A DNA stretch of 33,844 nucleotides from CAXSEF01 sp964236535 (GTDB lineage: Bacteria > Pseudomonadota > Alphaproteobacteria > Acetobacterales > Acetobacteraceae), in assembly GCA_964236535.1 (NCBI GenBank), contig CAXSEF010000028.1:1-33844 (forward strand). Direction: 5' to 3'. Positions 17,570 to 25,857 of the stretch are shown here, in pieces; the first letter of the stretch is position 1; every line of letters begins with the position of its first letter. The notes beneath the pieces are model-generated. The model was not told the DNA's origin, ran no database searches, and worked only from the letters and a program-made list of their open reading frames with translations. Made by a program: the position numbers and the translations under genes.

Positions 17570-17597
17570 CGAGGCCGTCGCACCGGCTCCGGCCTCG
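17570..17597 (+). terminator. Hairpin after dotL, probable terminator of the dot/icm block
   Basis: CGAGGCCG pairs with CGGCCTCG (8 bp, 12-base loop) 28 bases after the dotL stop. No T run directly follows, though TTTTC occurs about 20 bases on. Placement at the end of a 17-kb gene block supports the call. Confidence 0.45.
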
Positions 17598-17689
17598 CAC
17601 CTAGCGTTCTCCGATGGCTTTTCTCGACGTCAATAAGGGATCCCAGGGCAGCTCTACCCGGATTGTAACCTTCGCGCCTCCATGGAAGC

Positions 17690-17708
17690 CCAGGCTCGGA
17701 TAGCCTGG
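17690..17708 (+). promoter_or_regulatory. Small perfect hairpin in the mutS leader
   Basis: CCAGGCT and AGCCTGG flank a 5-base loop, 38 bases before the mutS ATG. It could be a second terminator hairpin or a leader structure. There is no U tract. Just before it, at 17669-17681, TAACCTTCGCGCC resembles the dispersed motif but with mismatches, so I do not count it as a copy. Confidence 0.3.
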
Positions 17709-17745
17709 AAGGTCGTGGAGTGCGCCTGAGTGTTGGGCCCAACTC

Positions 17746-20157
17746 ATGACTATGGAACCGGCGCCCGGGACGAGCCCGATGATGCTGGCCTACGCGGCGG
17801 CCCAGGCATTCGTCCCAAGCCATCTCGTGCTCTATCGAGTGGGCGAGTTCTATGAGGTTCTGGGCCGGAGTGCTGCCACCGTGTCCCGGGCGCTGGGTAT
17901 CCAAATAACCCGGCGGCGACAGAAAGATGCCGACGACGTACCCATGTGCGGCATTCCCGCAGGCACAGCGGAACAGGCCATCACCCGCCTGCTAGCGGCT
18001 GGGCACAAGGTCGCCGTCTCTGAGCAGCCCCCAGAGGTCGGAGGCGAGCGTCCGTTGCGTCGCTACACGCCTGCGACTTCGGTGGACGTGGATGTCGTTC
18101 CGGCCGGGCAAACCAATAATCTCACCATAGCCTCAGCAAGCGGGCGGACCGTCGCCTTTGCTTGGGCTGACTTGTCCACGGGGGAAGCTGGCACCACCAC
18201 CGCCTCGCTTGAGGGCTGCGGCCCCGCCCTGGCGCGCATCGCGCCCGCCGAAATCTTGATCGTGCGCTGGCCTGAGGGTTCTGACGCGCTGGCCGTTGCC
18301 ATACGCAGCTCCGGCGTGCCCTCCTCCAACCTGTCCGATACGGACGGATCGCAGGACGACCCTGATGCTGTGCTGGAGCACGCCTATGGCAAGGGCTGGC
18401 GGGACCGGCTGCGCGGCATCTCGCCCGCTGAGCTTACCGTCTTGGCGACCCTGCTCGGCTACCTGCGTGCCAGCGTGGGCAAGCTGCCGGACGGGCTTTC
18501 ACCCCCGCGACGCGTCCTTATGGGAGACACAATGCAGATCGATGCCCCCACGCTGCGCGGCCTGGAGGTCTTGACCTCCGGCTCCGGGCGGGAGGGCTCC
18601 CTGCTTTCCGCCATCGATCGCACCGTTACTCCGGCCGGAGCGCGACTGCTGGCGCGGCAGCTGGCGGCTCCCCTCACCAGCTCCCAGCAAATCGAACGGC
18701 GGCTGGCCATGGTGCGCTCGCTGGTGGCCAACCCTCAGGTCAGGGCGGACTGCCGCGAGGACCTGGGTGCGATGCCAGACATTCTGCGCGCCTGCGGCCG
18801 CCTGTCGCTCGGCAAGGGCGGACCACGCGACCTGGCGGCCATCCGGGATGGCCTGGAGCGCTCTTCAGCGACGGCGAAGCGGCTTCATGGCGTCGCGAAC
18901 CTGCCGCTAGGCCTTGCGTCAGTAGCTCGCGACCTTGCGGTGTCCACCGAGGGACCCTGCGCTGGGGTAGCCCGCAGCCTACGCCAGGCAGTCGTCCCGC
19001 AGCCGCCCGCGACTACCCAGGAGCCGGGCTACGTCGTCAAGGGCTACTCCGCCAGGCTGGAGGAGGGCCGGGCCGACGCCGCCCGGGCCCAAGACGCCAT
19101 CGACGAGCTGCAGGCACACTATGCGACTAAGACAGGTGTCAAGGCGCTGCGTATCCGGGTCAACACGCTGGTCGGCTACCACGTCGAGGTGCCCTCGTCA
19201 CAGGCCAAGGCACTCGGCGACGGCTTCGTCCTGCGCCAGGGGCTGGCGTCGTCCACCCGCTTCAGCACAACCGAGTTGGACAAGCTCGCAGCCCGTCTCG
19301 ACGACGCCGCCAAGCGTACCGCCAGGGCAGAGCAGGCGGTGTTTACCGACCTCTCAAATGCCTTGATGGGTGTGCGCGAAGCCCTGACTAGGATCGCGCA
19401 TTCGGCCGCTGCCCTGGACCTGGTGGCTGGCTTGGCTCAGGCGGCGGCAGAAGGGCTGTGGACAGAACCGGAGTTGGCGGAGGCCGGGGTGCTCGACATC
19501 AAGGGCGGGCGGCACCCGGTAGCCGAGCGGCTGCTGGAAACCCAAGGGCGCAGCTTCGTAGCCAACGACTGCCAGATGGGGGAGGGAAACCGCCTCTGGT
19601 TGCTGACCGGGCCTAACATGGCAGGTAAGTCGACCTTTCTGCGTCAGATCGCCCTCATCGTGCTGATGGCACAGCTGGGCTCCTTCGTCCCGGCGGCAAA
19701 GGCTCGGCTCGGAGTAGTTGATAAGTTGTTTAGCCGGATCGGCGCTTCTGACGATTTGGCGTCTGGGCGGTCCACCTTCATGGTCGAGATGCTAGAGACT
19801 GCAGCCATCTTAAACCAGGCGACCGAGCACTCCCTGGTGATCCTGGACGAGGTGGGACGAGGCACCTCCACGCACGACGGCCTGGCCATCGCACAGGCTA
19901 GCATGGAGCACATGCACGACGTGGTGGGCTGCCGCACCCTGTTCGCGACCCATTACCACGAGCTGGCAGATGCCGTGGATCCGATGGCTCATGCGGTCTG
20001 CATGGCGATGGATGCGTCAGCGGGGCAGCATGGGGATGTGTTCAGCTACAGGGTGGCGCCCGGCAGGGCAGGGCAGTCATACGGGCTGAAGGTCGCTGCC
20101 CTGGCGGGTCTGCCGGCTTCGGTGCTCGCGCGAGCGGAGGAGCTGTTGTCCGAGTGA
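17746..20157 (+). CDS. mutS: MutS mismatch-recognition ATPase lacking the C-terminal extension
   Basis: 803 residues (E. coli MutS has 853). The mismatch-reading Phe-x-Glu motif is intact at F35-Y36-E37 (YRVGEFYEVLG), followed by the domain I pattern DVPMCGIPAG. Connector, lever and clamp regions follow. The ATPase has Walker A GPNMAGKST with Lys at about 628, and Walker B LVILDEVGRGTSTHDG with Asp at about 701, then the ATHYHEL signature. The protein ends just after the helix-turn-helix dimer region (GLPASVLARAEELLSE). The C-terminal tetramerisation segment and its beta-clamp-type motif appear to be absent. No mutL or mutH accompanies it. All key residues look functional. It stands alone between dotL and the relaxase, convergent with the latter (3 bases between stops). 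Confidence 0.95.
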   Translation: MTMEPAPGTSPMMLAYAAAQAFVPSHLVLYRVGEFYEVLGRSAATVSRALGIQITRRRQKDADDVPMCGIPAGTAEQAITRLLAAGHKVAVSEQPPEVGGERPLRRYTPATSVDVDVVPAGQTNNLTIASASGRTVAFAWADLSTGEAGTTTASLEGCGPALARIAPAEILIVRWPEGSDALAVAIRSSGVPSSNLSDTDGSQDDPDAVLEHAYGKGWRDRLRGISPAELTVLATLLGYLRASVGKLPDGLSPPRRVLMGDTMQIDAPTLRGLEVLTSGSGREGSLLSAIDRTVTPAGARLLARQLAAPLTSSQQIERRLAMVRSLVANPQVRADCREDLGAMPDILRACGRLSLGKGGPRDLAAIRDGLERSSATAKRLHGVANLPLGLASVARDLAVSTEGPCAGVARSLRQAVVPQPPATTQEPGYVVKGYSARLEEGRADAARAQDAIDELQAHYATKTGVKALRIRVNTLVGYHVEVPSSQAKALGDGFVLRQGLASSTRFSTTELDKLAARLDDAAKRTARAEQAVFTDLSNALMGVREALTRIAHSAAALDLVAGLAQAAAEGLWTEPELAEAGVLDIKGGRHPVAERLLETQGRSFVANDCQMGEGNRLWLLTGPNMAGKSTFLRQIALIVLMAQLGSFVPAAKARLGVVDKLFSRIGASDDLASGRSTFMVEMLETAAILNQATEHSLVILDEVGRGTSTHDGLAIAQASMEHMHDVVGCRTLFATHYHELADAVDPMAHAVCMAMDASAGQHGDVFSYRVAPGRAGQSYGLKVAALAGLPASVLARAEELLSE

Positions 20158-20160
20158 AGT

Positions 20161-23098
20161 CTACATGCCGGGTGAGGGAGACAAGTGGCGTACTGCTTGC
20201 TCGATCGCCCGCCGAGCAAGTTCGGCATCGACACGGGTGGTGCGCAGGTGCGCCTCGTGGCTCGTCATCGGTCCGGTCAGACTGGTCTCAGCCGCCTGGA
20301 TCGCTTGGTCCAGCGAGTTAAGAAGCGCGGGGATGCTGCCGCGCACCGCCTCGGCTTGTGCCCGGAAGCGCATCTCCCGGCCGACGTCGACGCCGGCTGC
20401 CTCCATCTGCTCGACCCGGTGTGCCTCCCGCATGAAGGCCCGCACTGCCTCCGCGCGCTCCTCCCGGACCGCCTGCTGCAGGTCCATACCCAATGCTTTG
20501 TAGGGCTTGTTCGCCATGTCAGCGGCGACCCGGTCCCACATATCCTCTGCCTTGATCGGGGTCAGGTCGCCCAGCGCCCGGCCACGCTTCAGAGTGTCAA
20601 ACGTCGCCTCGTCCGAGATCATCGTCCACGTCGTCCCGCGCGCCCGGCTCTCCGCCACGTACGCCTTGAAGCCGGTCATCCCGCTCGTACCCCGGGGCAG
20701 TGCGTTGATGTGTTCCTCGGACGTGATGCCCTGGGCCGCGTCCACCGTCATCGCGTGCCCGAAGCCCAGCAGCAGCCGGCCGGTTTTGGCGTCCTCCAGC
20801 CGGGTCCAATCCACCCGTCCCACGCGGCCCTCGCGGTCGCGGAGATACAGGCCTCCCGCCCAGCGGCCGGCCACCTCCACGATGTCTCCGTTATTGCCGA
20901 TTGAGCCTCCCTTGCCGTCGATCTCCGCCCAGGTGCGCCGGAACAGCCGCAGCCGGTCGCCGGTGGCGATCTGCAGGCGGTACTCCTCCCCGCGCTGGTC
21001 GATCGCGTCATGGACCGTCTCATCGCTCCCGAGAGCGCCACGCGCCTTGAGGCGCTCCCGGACGGCCCGGCTGATGTCTGCTGCGTCGGCATTGGTCAGC
21101 GCCGAGACGGTGATGCCCCGCTTGGAGCCCGCAGCCTCCAGGGCGTCCCGACGCTCCATGTAGAAATCGGCGATCCGGCCGAGCACCTGGTCGTGGTCGC
21201 CGCCTACGAACTGCGCCGTGCCGTCGTCGCGCTTCATGCGCAGCGCTTGCTGCACCTCCCGAAGGTGGTGGTTCTGCAGGGCGGCCGCTCGGTCCTCGGC
21301 GCCGGCGTCGCCCAGCCGTGGGCCGTCGATTTTCCGGCCGCGTTGGCGTCGGGGCAGGTCAGGCAAGGCGTCCAGGTCTGGCTCTACGCCTCGGAATAGG
21401 CTGGCGATGGTGCGGTCGCGCCCGCTGCCCTGGCGCACGGTGCTGAGCAGCTCGACCTGCTCCGTGCGGGGCAGGGCGCGGCGCAGGATCTCGATCGTGT
21501 CGCCCGCTTCGACCGCCTGGGCCTGTTCGCGGTCGCCCAGCGCCTTGATGGTCAGCCCGGTGCGGCGCTGCAGGTCCAGCAGCTGCAGCATGGCCCGGGG
21601 CGCCACTTGGCTCACCTCGTCGATCACCAGGACTGTGTTGCGGCTGGCCTGGAACTCGCCCTTCTCGAGGGAGCGCAGCAGCGGGTCGATGGCCAGGGTC
21701 CGGTGGACGCCGGCGTCCTTCAGGGCGTCGGCCTGCCGCCAGCCCGTAGCTAGGCCGATGACCTCCCGGCCGCCTGGGTTGAAGCGGGTGTCGGCCTTCC
21801 AGGCGGCCACCAGGGGCTGCAGCAGGGTGGTCTTGCCCGACCCGGCCACGCCGGTCAGCAGGGTCAGCGCTCCGCCCTGGCCCAAGGCGTGGATGGCCGC
21901 GCGCTGGGCTCGGCCGTGCTTCGGCTCGGTGGTGAAGTCCAGACCCGAGGCGGCGATGGCCTGCTGGATGGCGGCGGTTGAGAGGGCGCCGGACCGGTCG
22001 GCCGCCGCCNNNNNNNNNNNNNNNNNNNNNNNNNNNNNNNNNNNNNNNNNNNNNNNNNNNNNNNNNNNNNNNNNNNNNNNNNNNNNNNNNNNNNNNNNNN
22101 NNNNNNNNNATCTCGCCGTGCTTGCGCAGCCGGGACGCCAAGCCGGCGGTGGCCAGGATCTTGAACTTGCCTTCGGCCGACATGCTCTCCCAGTCCAGCC
22201 CCTGCGAGGTGGCATACTCCTTGGCGCTCCGCACCACTTGCTGCCTGCCCTTGGAGAAGGCCACCACCGCCGCCTGCGGCACGGCATCGAGCACCACGGC
22301 CTGTTCGTTCTTGTCGTAGCGGACGCTGGCACCCAGCGCCCGCAGCTCGTCCGCCAGCTGGGCCTGGAAGAAGGCGCCGAACTCATGAACCCGGCTGTGA
22401 AGCCGTTGGGTGTCGAGCGAGCCGACCCGGCCGTCCTCGGTGACGACCATGTTGAACAGGGCGTTGTGGATGTGGCCGTGCGGGTCGCCCACCGTAGGGC
22501 TCTCTGCGAGGTAGGTGGCGCCATCCTTGCCATCCTGCACAGCCAGGGTCGGCCGGGCGGTATGGTGCCGGAAGCTGACCCAGGCCACCCCGCCGGGCTC
22601 CGCTCCGTCCTCGCCGCCCTTTCCCTTGCGCGCCCAGCCGATCTCACGGGCGACGTAGCGCATGGTGCGGTCATTGGCCCGGTCAATGGCGTGCCAGATC
22701 ATGGCGCCCTCGGCCGCGGTCGACGCGAACTCGGCCGCTAGCGTGACTGACTTGTGCGGTGCGAGGGTAAGGTCGTAAGCGCTGACGATCCGCTTGTGCT
22801 CCGACCAAGCCGCGCCCGTGTCCGCGCGCTTGGCCTCGAACAGGCGGTCGAGGTCGGCATCCCTGGGCATGGAGTTCGGGTCCACGCCCAACACCGCCGC
22901 AGCGGCGGGGGAGAGGTCAGGTCGCCAGGTCGCCCGGCCGTCCCGCCCCGTGTAGTACGAGGTGAGGCGCCCGCCGCTGTCGAGCCGCTGCCCCGGATCG
23001 GTACGGAAGTCGTGGTCGGGCTGGGGTGTGTTCTCGGTGAAGTAGGCCCGGATCAGCTTGCCGGCGCTCTCGGCGGCCAGCTTGCGGAACGTCATCAT
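20161..23098 (-). CDS. MobF-type relaxase with RecD-like helicase domain (interrupted by a 100-N gap)
   Basis: The N-terminal half (23098-22110, about 329 residues) has tyrosines at residue 19 and at 48-49 (SYYTGRDGRATW), placed like the paired catalytic Tyr groups of TrwC. It also has the metal-binding histidine block GDPHGHIHNALFNMVV. The C-terminal half (22009-20161, 615 residues) carries a RecD-type helicase with Walker A GVAGSGKTTLL and Walker B TVLVIDEVSQV. These fit the TrwC/TraI (MobF) family, which nicks oriT and unwinds the strand for transfer. The two halves are in different frames across the gap, as expected if 100 N is a placeholder, so an unknown number of residues is missing. 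The ATGATG start overlaps the stop of the upstream small gene. Confidence 0.88.
22010..22109. other. 100-base run of N (scaffold gap)
   Basis: Exactly 100 undetermined bases within the relaxase gene, between the relaxase and helicase domains. The reading frame does not carry across a 100-base spacer, so the true length is different. Confidence 0.99.
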
Positions 23099-23508
23099 GC
23101 TCCGCGGCCGTTCCCGTTCGCGCCATCCGGTCGGTGCTCTCCGGTGCAAATGGGGCTGGAGCTGTGCCCGTTCGCGCCGTTGCCGTTCGCACCGTCAGCC
23201 CCCTCCATTGTGCGATCGGCCGTGCTGAGCAGGTGGATCGCCATACTTTCGGTACGCTGGTCGATGCGTCGCAGAAGTGCCGTGTTATCCCCCATCCGCC
23301 CCACGAGCTCGGCCAGAAGCTCCTGCAGGCTCGGACCATCGGACTCCTCCGGGTAGAGCTTTTCCAGAACCAGGCCGAGCCGCTCGGCGATCAGGCGAAG
23401 GACCTCGCCCTGCTGCTGGACGGCCGCCAGGGTCGCGTCCTGACCTGCCTTGAGTTCGCTTCGGACCTCTCCCAGCGCCTTCAGAACGTCGCCTGTCTTC
23501 ATCGCCAT
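23095..23508 (-). CDS. Small coiled-coil relaxosome accessory protein (TraJ position)
   Basis: 137 residues from the ATG at 23508, chosen because GGGAAGGG precedes it by about 5 bases and the protein then begins MAMKTGDVLKALGEVRSEL. Residues 1-95 are mostly helical with heptad character (VQQQGEVLRLIAERLGLVLE, NTALLRRIDQRTESMAIHL). The last 35 residues are low complexity, with repeated GANGNG units that encode copies of the dispersed DNA motif. The stop overlaps the relaxase start, so it is coupled to the relaxase. Position and orientation match IncP traJ next to traI. I see no sequence match to TraJ itself, so the role is inferred from context. Confidence 0.65.
   Translation of the reverse strand: MAMKTGDVLKALGEVRSELKAGQDATLAAVQQQGEVLRLIAERLGLVLEKLYPEESDGPSLQELLAELVGRMGDNTALLRRIDQRTESMAIHLLSTADRTMEGADGANGNGANGHSSSPICTGEHRPDGANGNGRGA
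23113..23124 (+). repeat. Motif copy inside the accessory-gene tail (orientation opposite to gene)
   Basis: CCCGTTCGCGCC read on the + strand, within the last codons of the accessory gene. One of four copies between 23113 and 23193. Confidence 0.5.
23143..23154 (-). promoter_or_regulatory. Dispersed CCCRTTYGCRCC element, upstream of the relaxase
   Basis: On the - strand this reads CCCATTTGCACC, identical to the copy before dotI. Its first base lies 56 bases before the relaxase ATG. It is the only copy in this cluster pointing toward the relaxase. Confidence 0.5.
23167..23178 (+). repeat. Motif copy inside the accessory-gene tail
   Basis: CCCGTTCGCGCC on the + strand, encoding part of the GANG repeats of the minus-strand gene. 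Confidence 0.5.
23182..23193 (+). repeat. Motif copy inside the accessory-gene tail
   Basis: GCCGTTCGCACC on the + strand, 3 bases after the previous copy. Confidence 0.5.
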
Positions 23509-23545
23509 GCCGCCCTTCCCGATCGGGGAGATCGTCGGGCGGGCC

Positions 23546-23557
23546 GGTGCGAACGGG
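23546..23557 (-). promoter_or_regulatory. Dispersed CCCRTTYGCRCC element, upstream of the traJ-position gene
   Basis: CCCGTTCGCACC on the - strand, its first base 49 bases before the minus-strand accessory gene start and pointing toward it, in the divergent oriT-candidate region. Confidence 0.55.
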
Positions 23558-23635
23558 AACCGGTCGAATCTGCGATGCGAACCCGCTGCGGGAAAAAGCA
23601 CGACAGGTGCAATGGTGTATGGAACCCCTTTTTAA

Positions 23636-23689
23636 GCGTCCGTGAGGCATCCGGCAGCCGTCCGCCACGCGTCTGCGAGGCGTCCGCGA
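23636..23689 (+). repeat. Four imperfect GCGTCYG-type repeats in the oriT candidate
   Basis: GCGTCCGTGAGGC (23636-23648), GCCGTCCGCC (23657-23666), GCGTCTGCGAGGC (23669-23681) and GCGTCCGCGA (23680-23689). The first and third are 11 of 13 identical. They are bounded by T-rich and A-rich tracts, as binding sites for a relaxosome accessory protein often are. That function is inferred. Confidence 0.4.
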
Positions 23690-23716
23690 AAAAATCGGTC
23701 GGGATCAGAAACCGCG

Positions 23717-23728
23717 ATCCCGTTCGCG
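23717..23728 (+). promoter_or_regulatory. Dispersed CCCRTTYGCRCC element, upstream of the traK-position gene
   Basis: CCCGTTCGCGCC in the extended form GATCCCGTTCGCGCCGA, beginning 35 bases before the ATG at 23752. This is the closest copy to a start codon in the set. Confidence 0.55.
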
Positions 23729-23751
23729 CCGAACCACGCCACGCTGCGGCC

Positions 23752-24306
23752 ATGGCCAGAAAACAGACCAGGCTCGCCGCTGCCCTGAAAGGGCAGACCC
23801 CACCGAGGACGTCGGACCTCTATGGCTGGTTGCGATCCCGGCATCGCGAGGTGGCAGCGCTCATCAATAGGCGCACGCGGGATTGGACCAAGATCGCGAC
23901 CGAGGTGGCAGCCGAAGGGGTGGTTGGCGCGAACGGGCAACCAGCATCACCAGACGCTCTGCGGAAGATGTGGTCGCGGGTCGATCGCGACGTGAAGCAG
24001 GACGAGGCCGAACGCTCAGCAAAGCGGGTCGCCCGGAAGACTCCCAACCGCTCTCCCCAGCGATCAGCCGGGCGGCACGAGGTAGCCTTGGTGACGCATC
24101 GCGTCCCGGCGCCAGTCAGAGCACCAGAGCCGGCGCACCATCCACCGCCTGTCGCGGCCTTGCCGGCTCCCGCAGCACGGGGCGCACCTGTGCCGGCTCG
24201 CCCCACTCAGCATGCGACCGAAGAACTCACCCCCGAAGCCAAAGCCCAAATCGACAAGGTCCGGAAGGGACTGACCGATTGGGACCGCAGGCGGCATGGA
24301 ACCTAA
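23752..24306 (+). CDS. TraK-position basic DNA-binding protein
   Basis: 184 residues, very basic. Residues 20-85 form a compact domain (SDLYGWLRSRHREVAALINR, DWTKIATEVAAEGVVG, SPDALRKMWSRVDRDVK) that looks like a helix-turn-helix. The pattern ends with alanine/serine-P-x-A-L-R-x-x-W-x-R-V, similar to hypothetical proteins found beside relaxase genes on alphaproteobacterial plasmids. A long Pro/Ala-rich linker precedes a short helical C terminus (EAKAQIDKVRKGLTDWDRRR). Its position matches IncP traK, the oriT-binding protein, so binding to the adjacent repeats is a reasonable inference. A reversed motif copy at 23926-23937 lies within the coding sequence. Confidence 0.65.
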   Translation: MARKQTRLAAALKGQTPPRTSDLYGWLRSRHREVAALINRRTRDWTKIATEVAAEGVVGANGQPASPDALRKMWSRVDRDVKQDEAERSAKRVARKTPNRSPQRSAGRHEVALVTHRVPAPVRAPEPAHHPPPVAALPAPAARGAPVPARPTQHATEELTPEAKAQIDKVRKGLTDWDRRRHGT

Positions 24307-24318
24307 GAGGAACAGACA

Positions 24319-25152
24319 ATGGGCAAGATCGACACCAACCTTTCCAAGCCGGCGGCCAGTGATGTCTCCACCGAAACTGACACGCCCAGAATGATCGTAG
24401 CCGTCGGGCGGCAGCGTGTCGGAAAGACGACGCTTCTGAATGCGATCACCGAGATTTATCGAGGGCTCGGAGCGGACCTCGATGTGTGGAATGCGGACCT
24501 GCATAATCGGTCGCATACCCTCTCCCTGTTCCACCCCGACGCACTCGAGCCCAAGTCGGGCGTGGGGCTGCAGGACCAGCGGAAGTGGATCGAGGATCGT
24601 GTGCGCGATCAGGTCCAGAACCGCAGGGATGCTGTGCTCGATGTTGGCGGCGGACTCACGGCGCTCAATGCGCTGATCGAGGAGGTGAAGCTCGTCAGGT
24701 CGCTGGAGCGCAGGGGCGTGAGACCGGTTCTCCTCTATGTGCTCGGCAGCGACCGTGCGGACCTCGATTACCTGGAACGCTTCACTGAGGACCAGACGTT
24801 CCTACCAGCGGCGACCGTCATCGTCCTCAACAACGGATTGGTGACAAATGGGCGTTCGGCGAACTTGGCGTTCGAGCCGCTACTCGATCACCCGGTGGTG
24901 GTGAAGGCTCTCAATCGGGGAGCCAAGATGATCCAGATGCCGGCGCTCGGCTGCCTTCCGGAAGTGATAGACCGTGGCCTCAGCTTCCACGACTTTGCTG
25001 AAGGCAAACAGAGGGAAGGGCACCCAGAGTCTTCCTTCTTCGATCAGGAGCGGGTGTGGCTCTGGTTGAACGAGGCCATGCCGAAGTTCCTCCTCGATAT
25101 CCCATCGGAGTGGATGCCGCGCACCAAGCAGCCGCTTGCCGTGACAGCCTAG
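24319..25152 (+). CDS. ParA/VirC1/TraL-like P-loop ATPase
   Basis: 277 residues. A ParA-superfamily P-loop is visible near the N terminus (VAVGRQRVGKTTLLNAI, residues 30-46), with the second region VLDVGGGLTALNAL at about 105 and a later strand TVIVLNNGLVT at about 170. No ParB-type partner is next to it. The gene follows the traK-position gene by 12 bases, with AGAGGAA before the ATG, and precedes a coiled-coil membrane protein. This matches IncP traK-traL-traM, where TraL is the ATPase. VirC1 of Ti plasmids is a comparable oriT-side ParA-like protein. A general replicon partition role is less likely. Confidence 0.75.
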   Translation: MGKIDTNLSKPAASDVSTETDTPRMIVAVGRQRVGKTTLLNAITEIYRGLGADLDVWNADLHNRSHTLSLFHPDALEPKSGVGLQDQRKWIEDRVRDQVQNRRDAVLDVGGGLTALNALIEEVKLVRSLERRGVRPVLLYVLGSDRADLDYLERFTEDQTFLPAATVIVLNNGLVTNGRSANLAFEPLLDHPVVVKALNRGAKMIQMPALGCLPEVIDRGLSFHDFAEGKQREGHPESSFFDQERVWLWLNEAMPKFLLDIPSEWMPRTKQPLAVTA

Positions 25153-25154
25153 CC

Positions 25155-25799
25155 ATGCCTGACGGAATGGGGCCGACGGCTAGTCATGCCACCGAGATGG
25201 CAGTTCAGCTTCGCGCTGGCTTCGAGGAGCGCCTGCGGGCGCTCCGAGAGGCTGCGAAGACTTGGGGAGTGAGATCGCACAGCCCCGAAGGGGCTTTCAT
25301 CTCGACCATGGTGGGGACACAGGAGGGCTTCGTCGAGGTCGCCCTCGGGCTGGCAAGTGGCCTGGAGGCCGTCATCGCTGACGCCCGTTCCATGGCGATC
25401 GAGAGCGCCGAGCAGCAGCGAAAGGCGACAGCCGCCACCCAGGATGCACTCGGTTTGGCACGGCAGGCCGCCCATGTCTTGGAGGCCGAGAAGGTGCGGG
25501 TGACAAGCGAGATGGTGGCCAAGGTCGCCCCGCAGCTGGTGGAGGGGGTGCGACACGCGCTCGTCATCAAGGAGCAGCGCTTCAACCGGAATATGGAGTG
25601 GACGCGAGCCGCGCTGATCGGGGCCGCTATCTTCGCCCTGGTGATCGGTGGCTACACCTGGCGCACGGTTCAGGACTGGTCCCTTCTCGCGCGGGTGTCG
25701 TACGAGAACACAGCGTTGCAGCGATGTCTCGATACCTCGACGGCCAGGACCGCTGAAGGTCACCGGCTTTGCGACATGGAGGACTTTCTGCCGAGGTGA
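25155..25799 (+). CDS. TraM-position coiled-coil membrane protein
   Basis: 214 residues. Residues 10-140 are mainly helical and rich in Ala, Glu, Gln and Arg (AIESAEQQRKATAATQDALG, ARQAAHVLEAEKVRVTSEM). A membrane helix lies at about residues 148-170 (AALIGAAIFALVIGGYTW), with a short Cys-containing tail. The topology recalls mobilisation proteins that tether the relaxosome to the membrane, but I cannot assign a family. The ATG at 25155 starts 3 bases after the ATPase stop, without a clear ribosome site, so translation is probably coupled. A later in-frame ATG at 25197 is possible. Confidence 0.65.
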   Translation: MPDGMGPTASHATEMAVQLRAGFEERLRALREAAKTWGVRSHSPEGAFISTMVGTQEGFVEVALGLASGLEAVIADARSMAIESAEQQRKATAATQDALGLARQAAHVLEAEKVRVTSEMVAKVAPQLVEGVRHALVIKEQRFNRNMEWTRAALIGAAIFALVIGGYTWRTVQDWSLLARVSYENTALQRCLDTSTARTAEGHRLCDMEDFLPR

Positions 25800-25804
25800 G
25801 ACTG

Positions 25805-25816
25805 GCCGTTCGCACC
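25805..25816 (+). promoter_or_regulatory. Dispersed CCCRTTYGCRCC element, upstream of the second muramidase
   Basis: GCCGTTCGCACC starting 53 bases before the TTG at 25858, in the 58-base gap after the TraM-position gene. Confidence 0.5.
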
Positions 25817-25857
25817 GCCCCTTCGCAGCGTGAGCCCTTTCCACCAAGGAGGGGGCA

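Larger units (their letters stand above)
23509..23751. other. Divergent intergenic region, oriT candidate
   Basis: 243 bases without a gene, between leftward relaxase genes and rightward traK/L/M-position genes. In IncP plasmids this same spot is oriT. It contains one motif copy at each end, a small CCCGC/GCGGG hairpin near 23583-23592, a T-rich stretch leading to TTTTTAAGCG near 23628-23638, clustered GCGTCYG repeats, and an A run at 23689-23694. No nick site can be named with confidence. The string TAAGCGTCC is only loosely like known nic cores. Confidence 0.5.

Noticed and set aside
17669..17681. A further motif copy before mutS (TAACCTTCGCGCC)
   Set aside because: Mismatches fall in otherwise invariant positions, so it is not counted as part of the set.
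23636..23689. CRISPR-like short repeat cluster
   Set aside because: Only four imperfect units without regular spacers, and no cas gene in the window.
24319..25152. Replicon partition parA
   Set aside because: The P-loop ATPase has no ParB partner and lies in a traK-traL-traM-like operon, so a TraL/VirC1-type transfer role is preferred.
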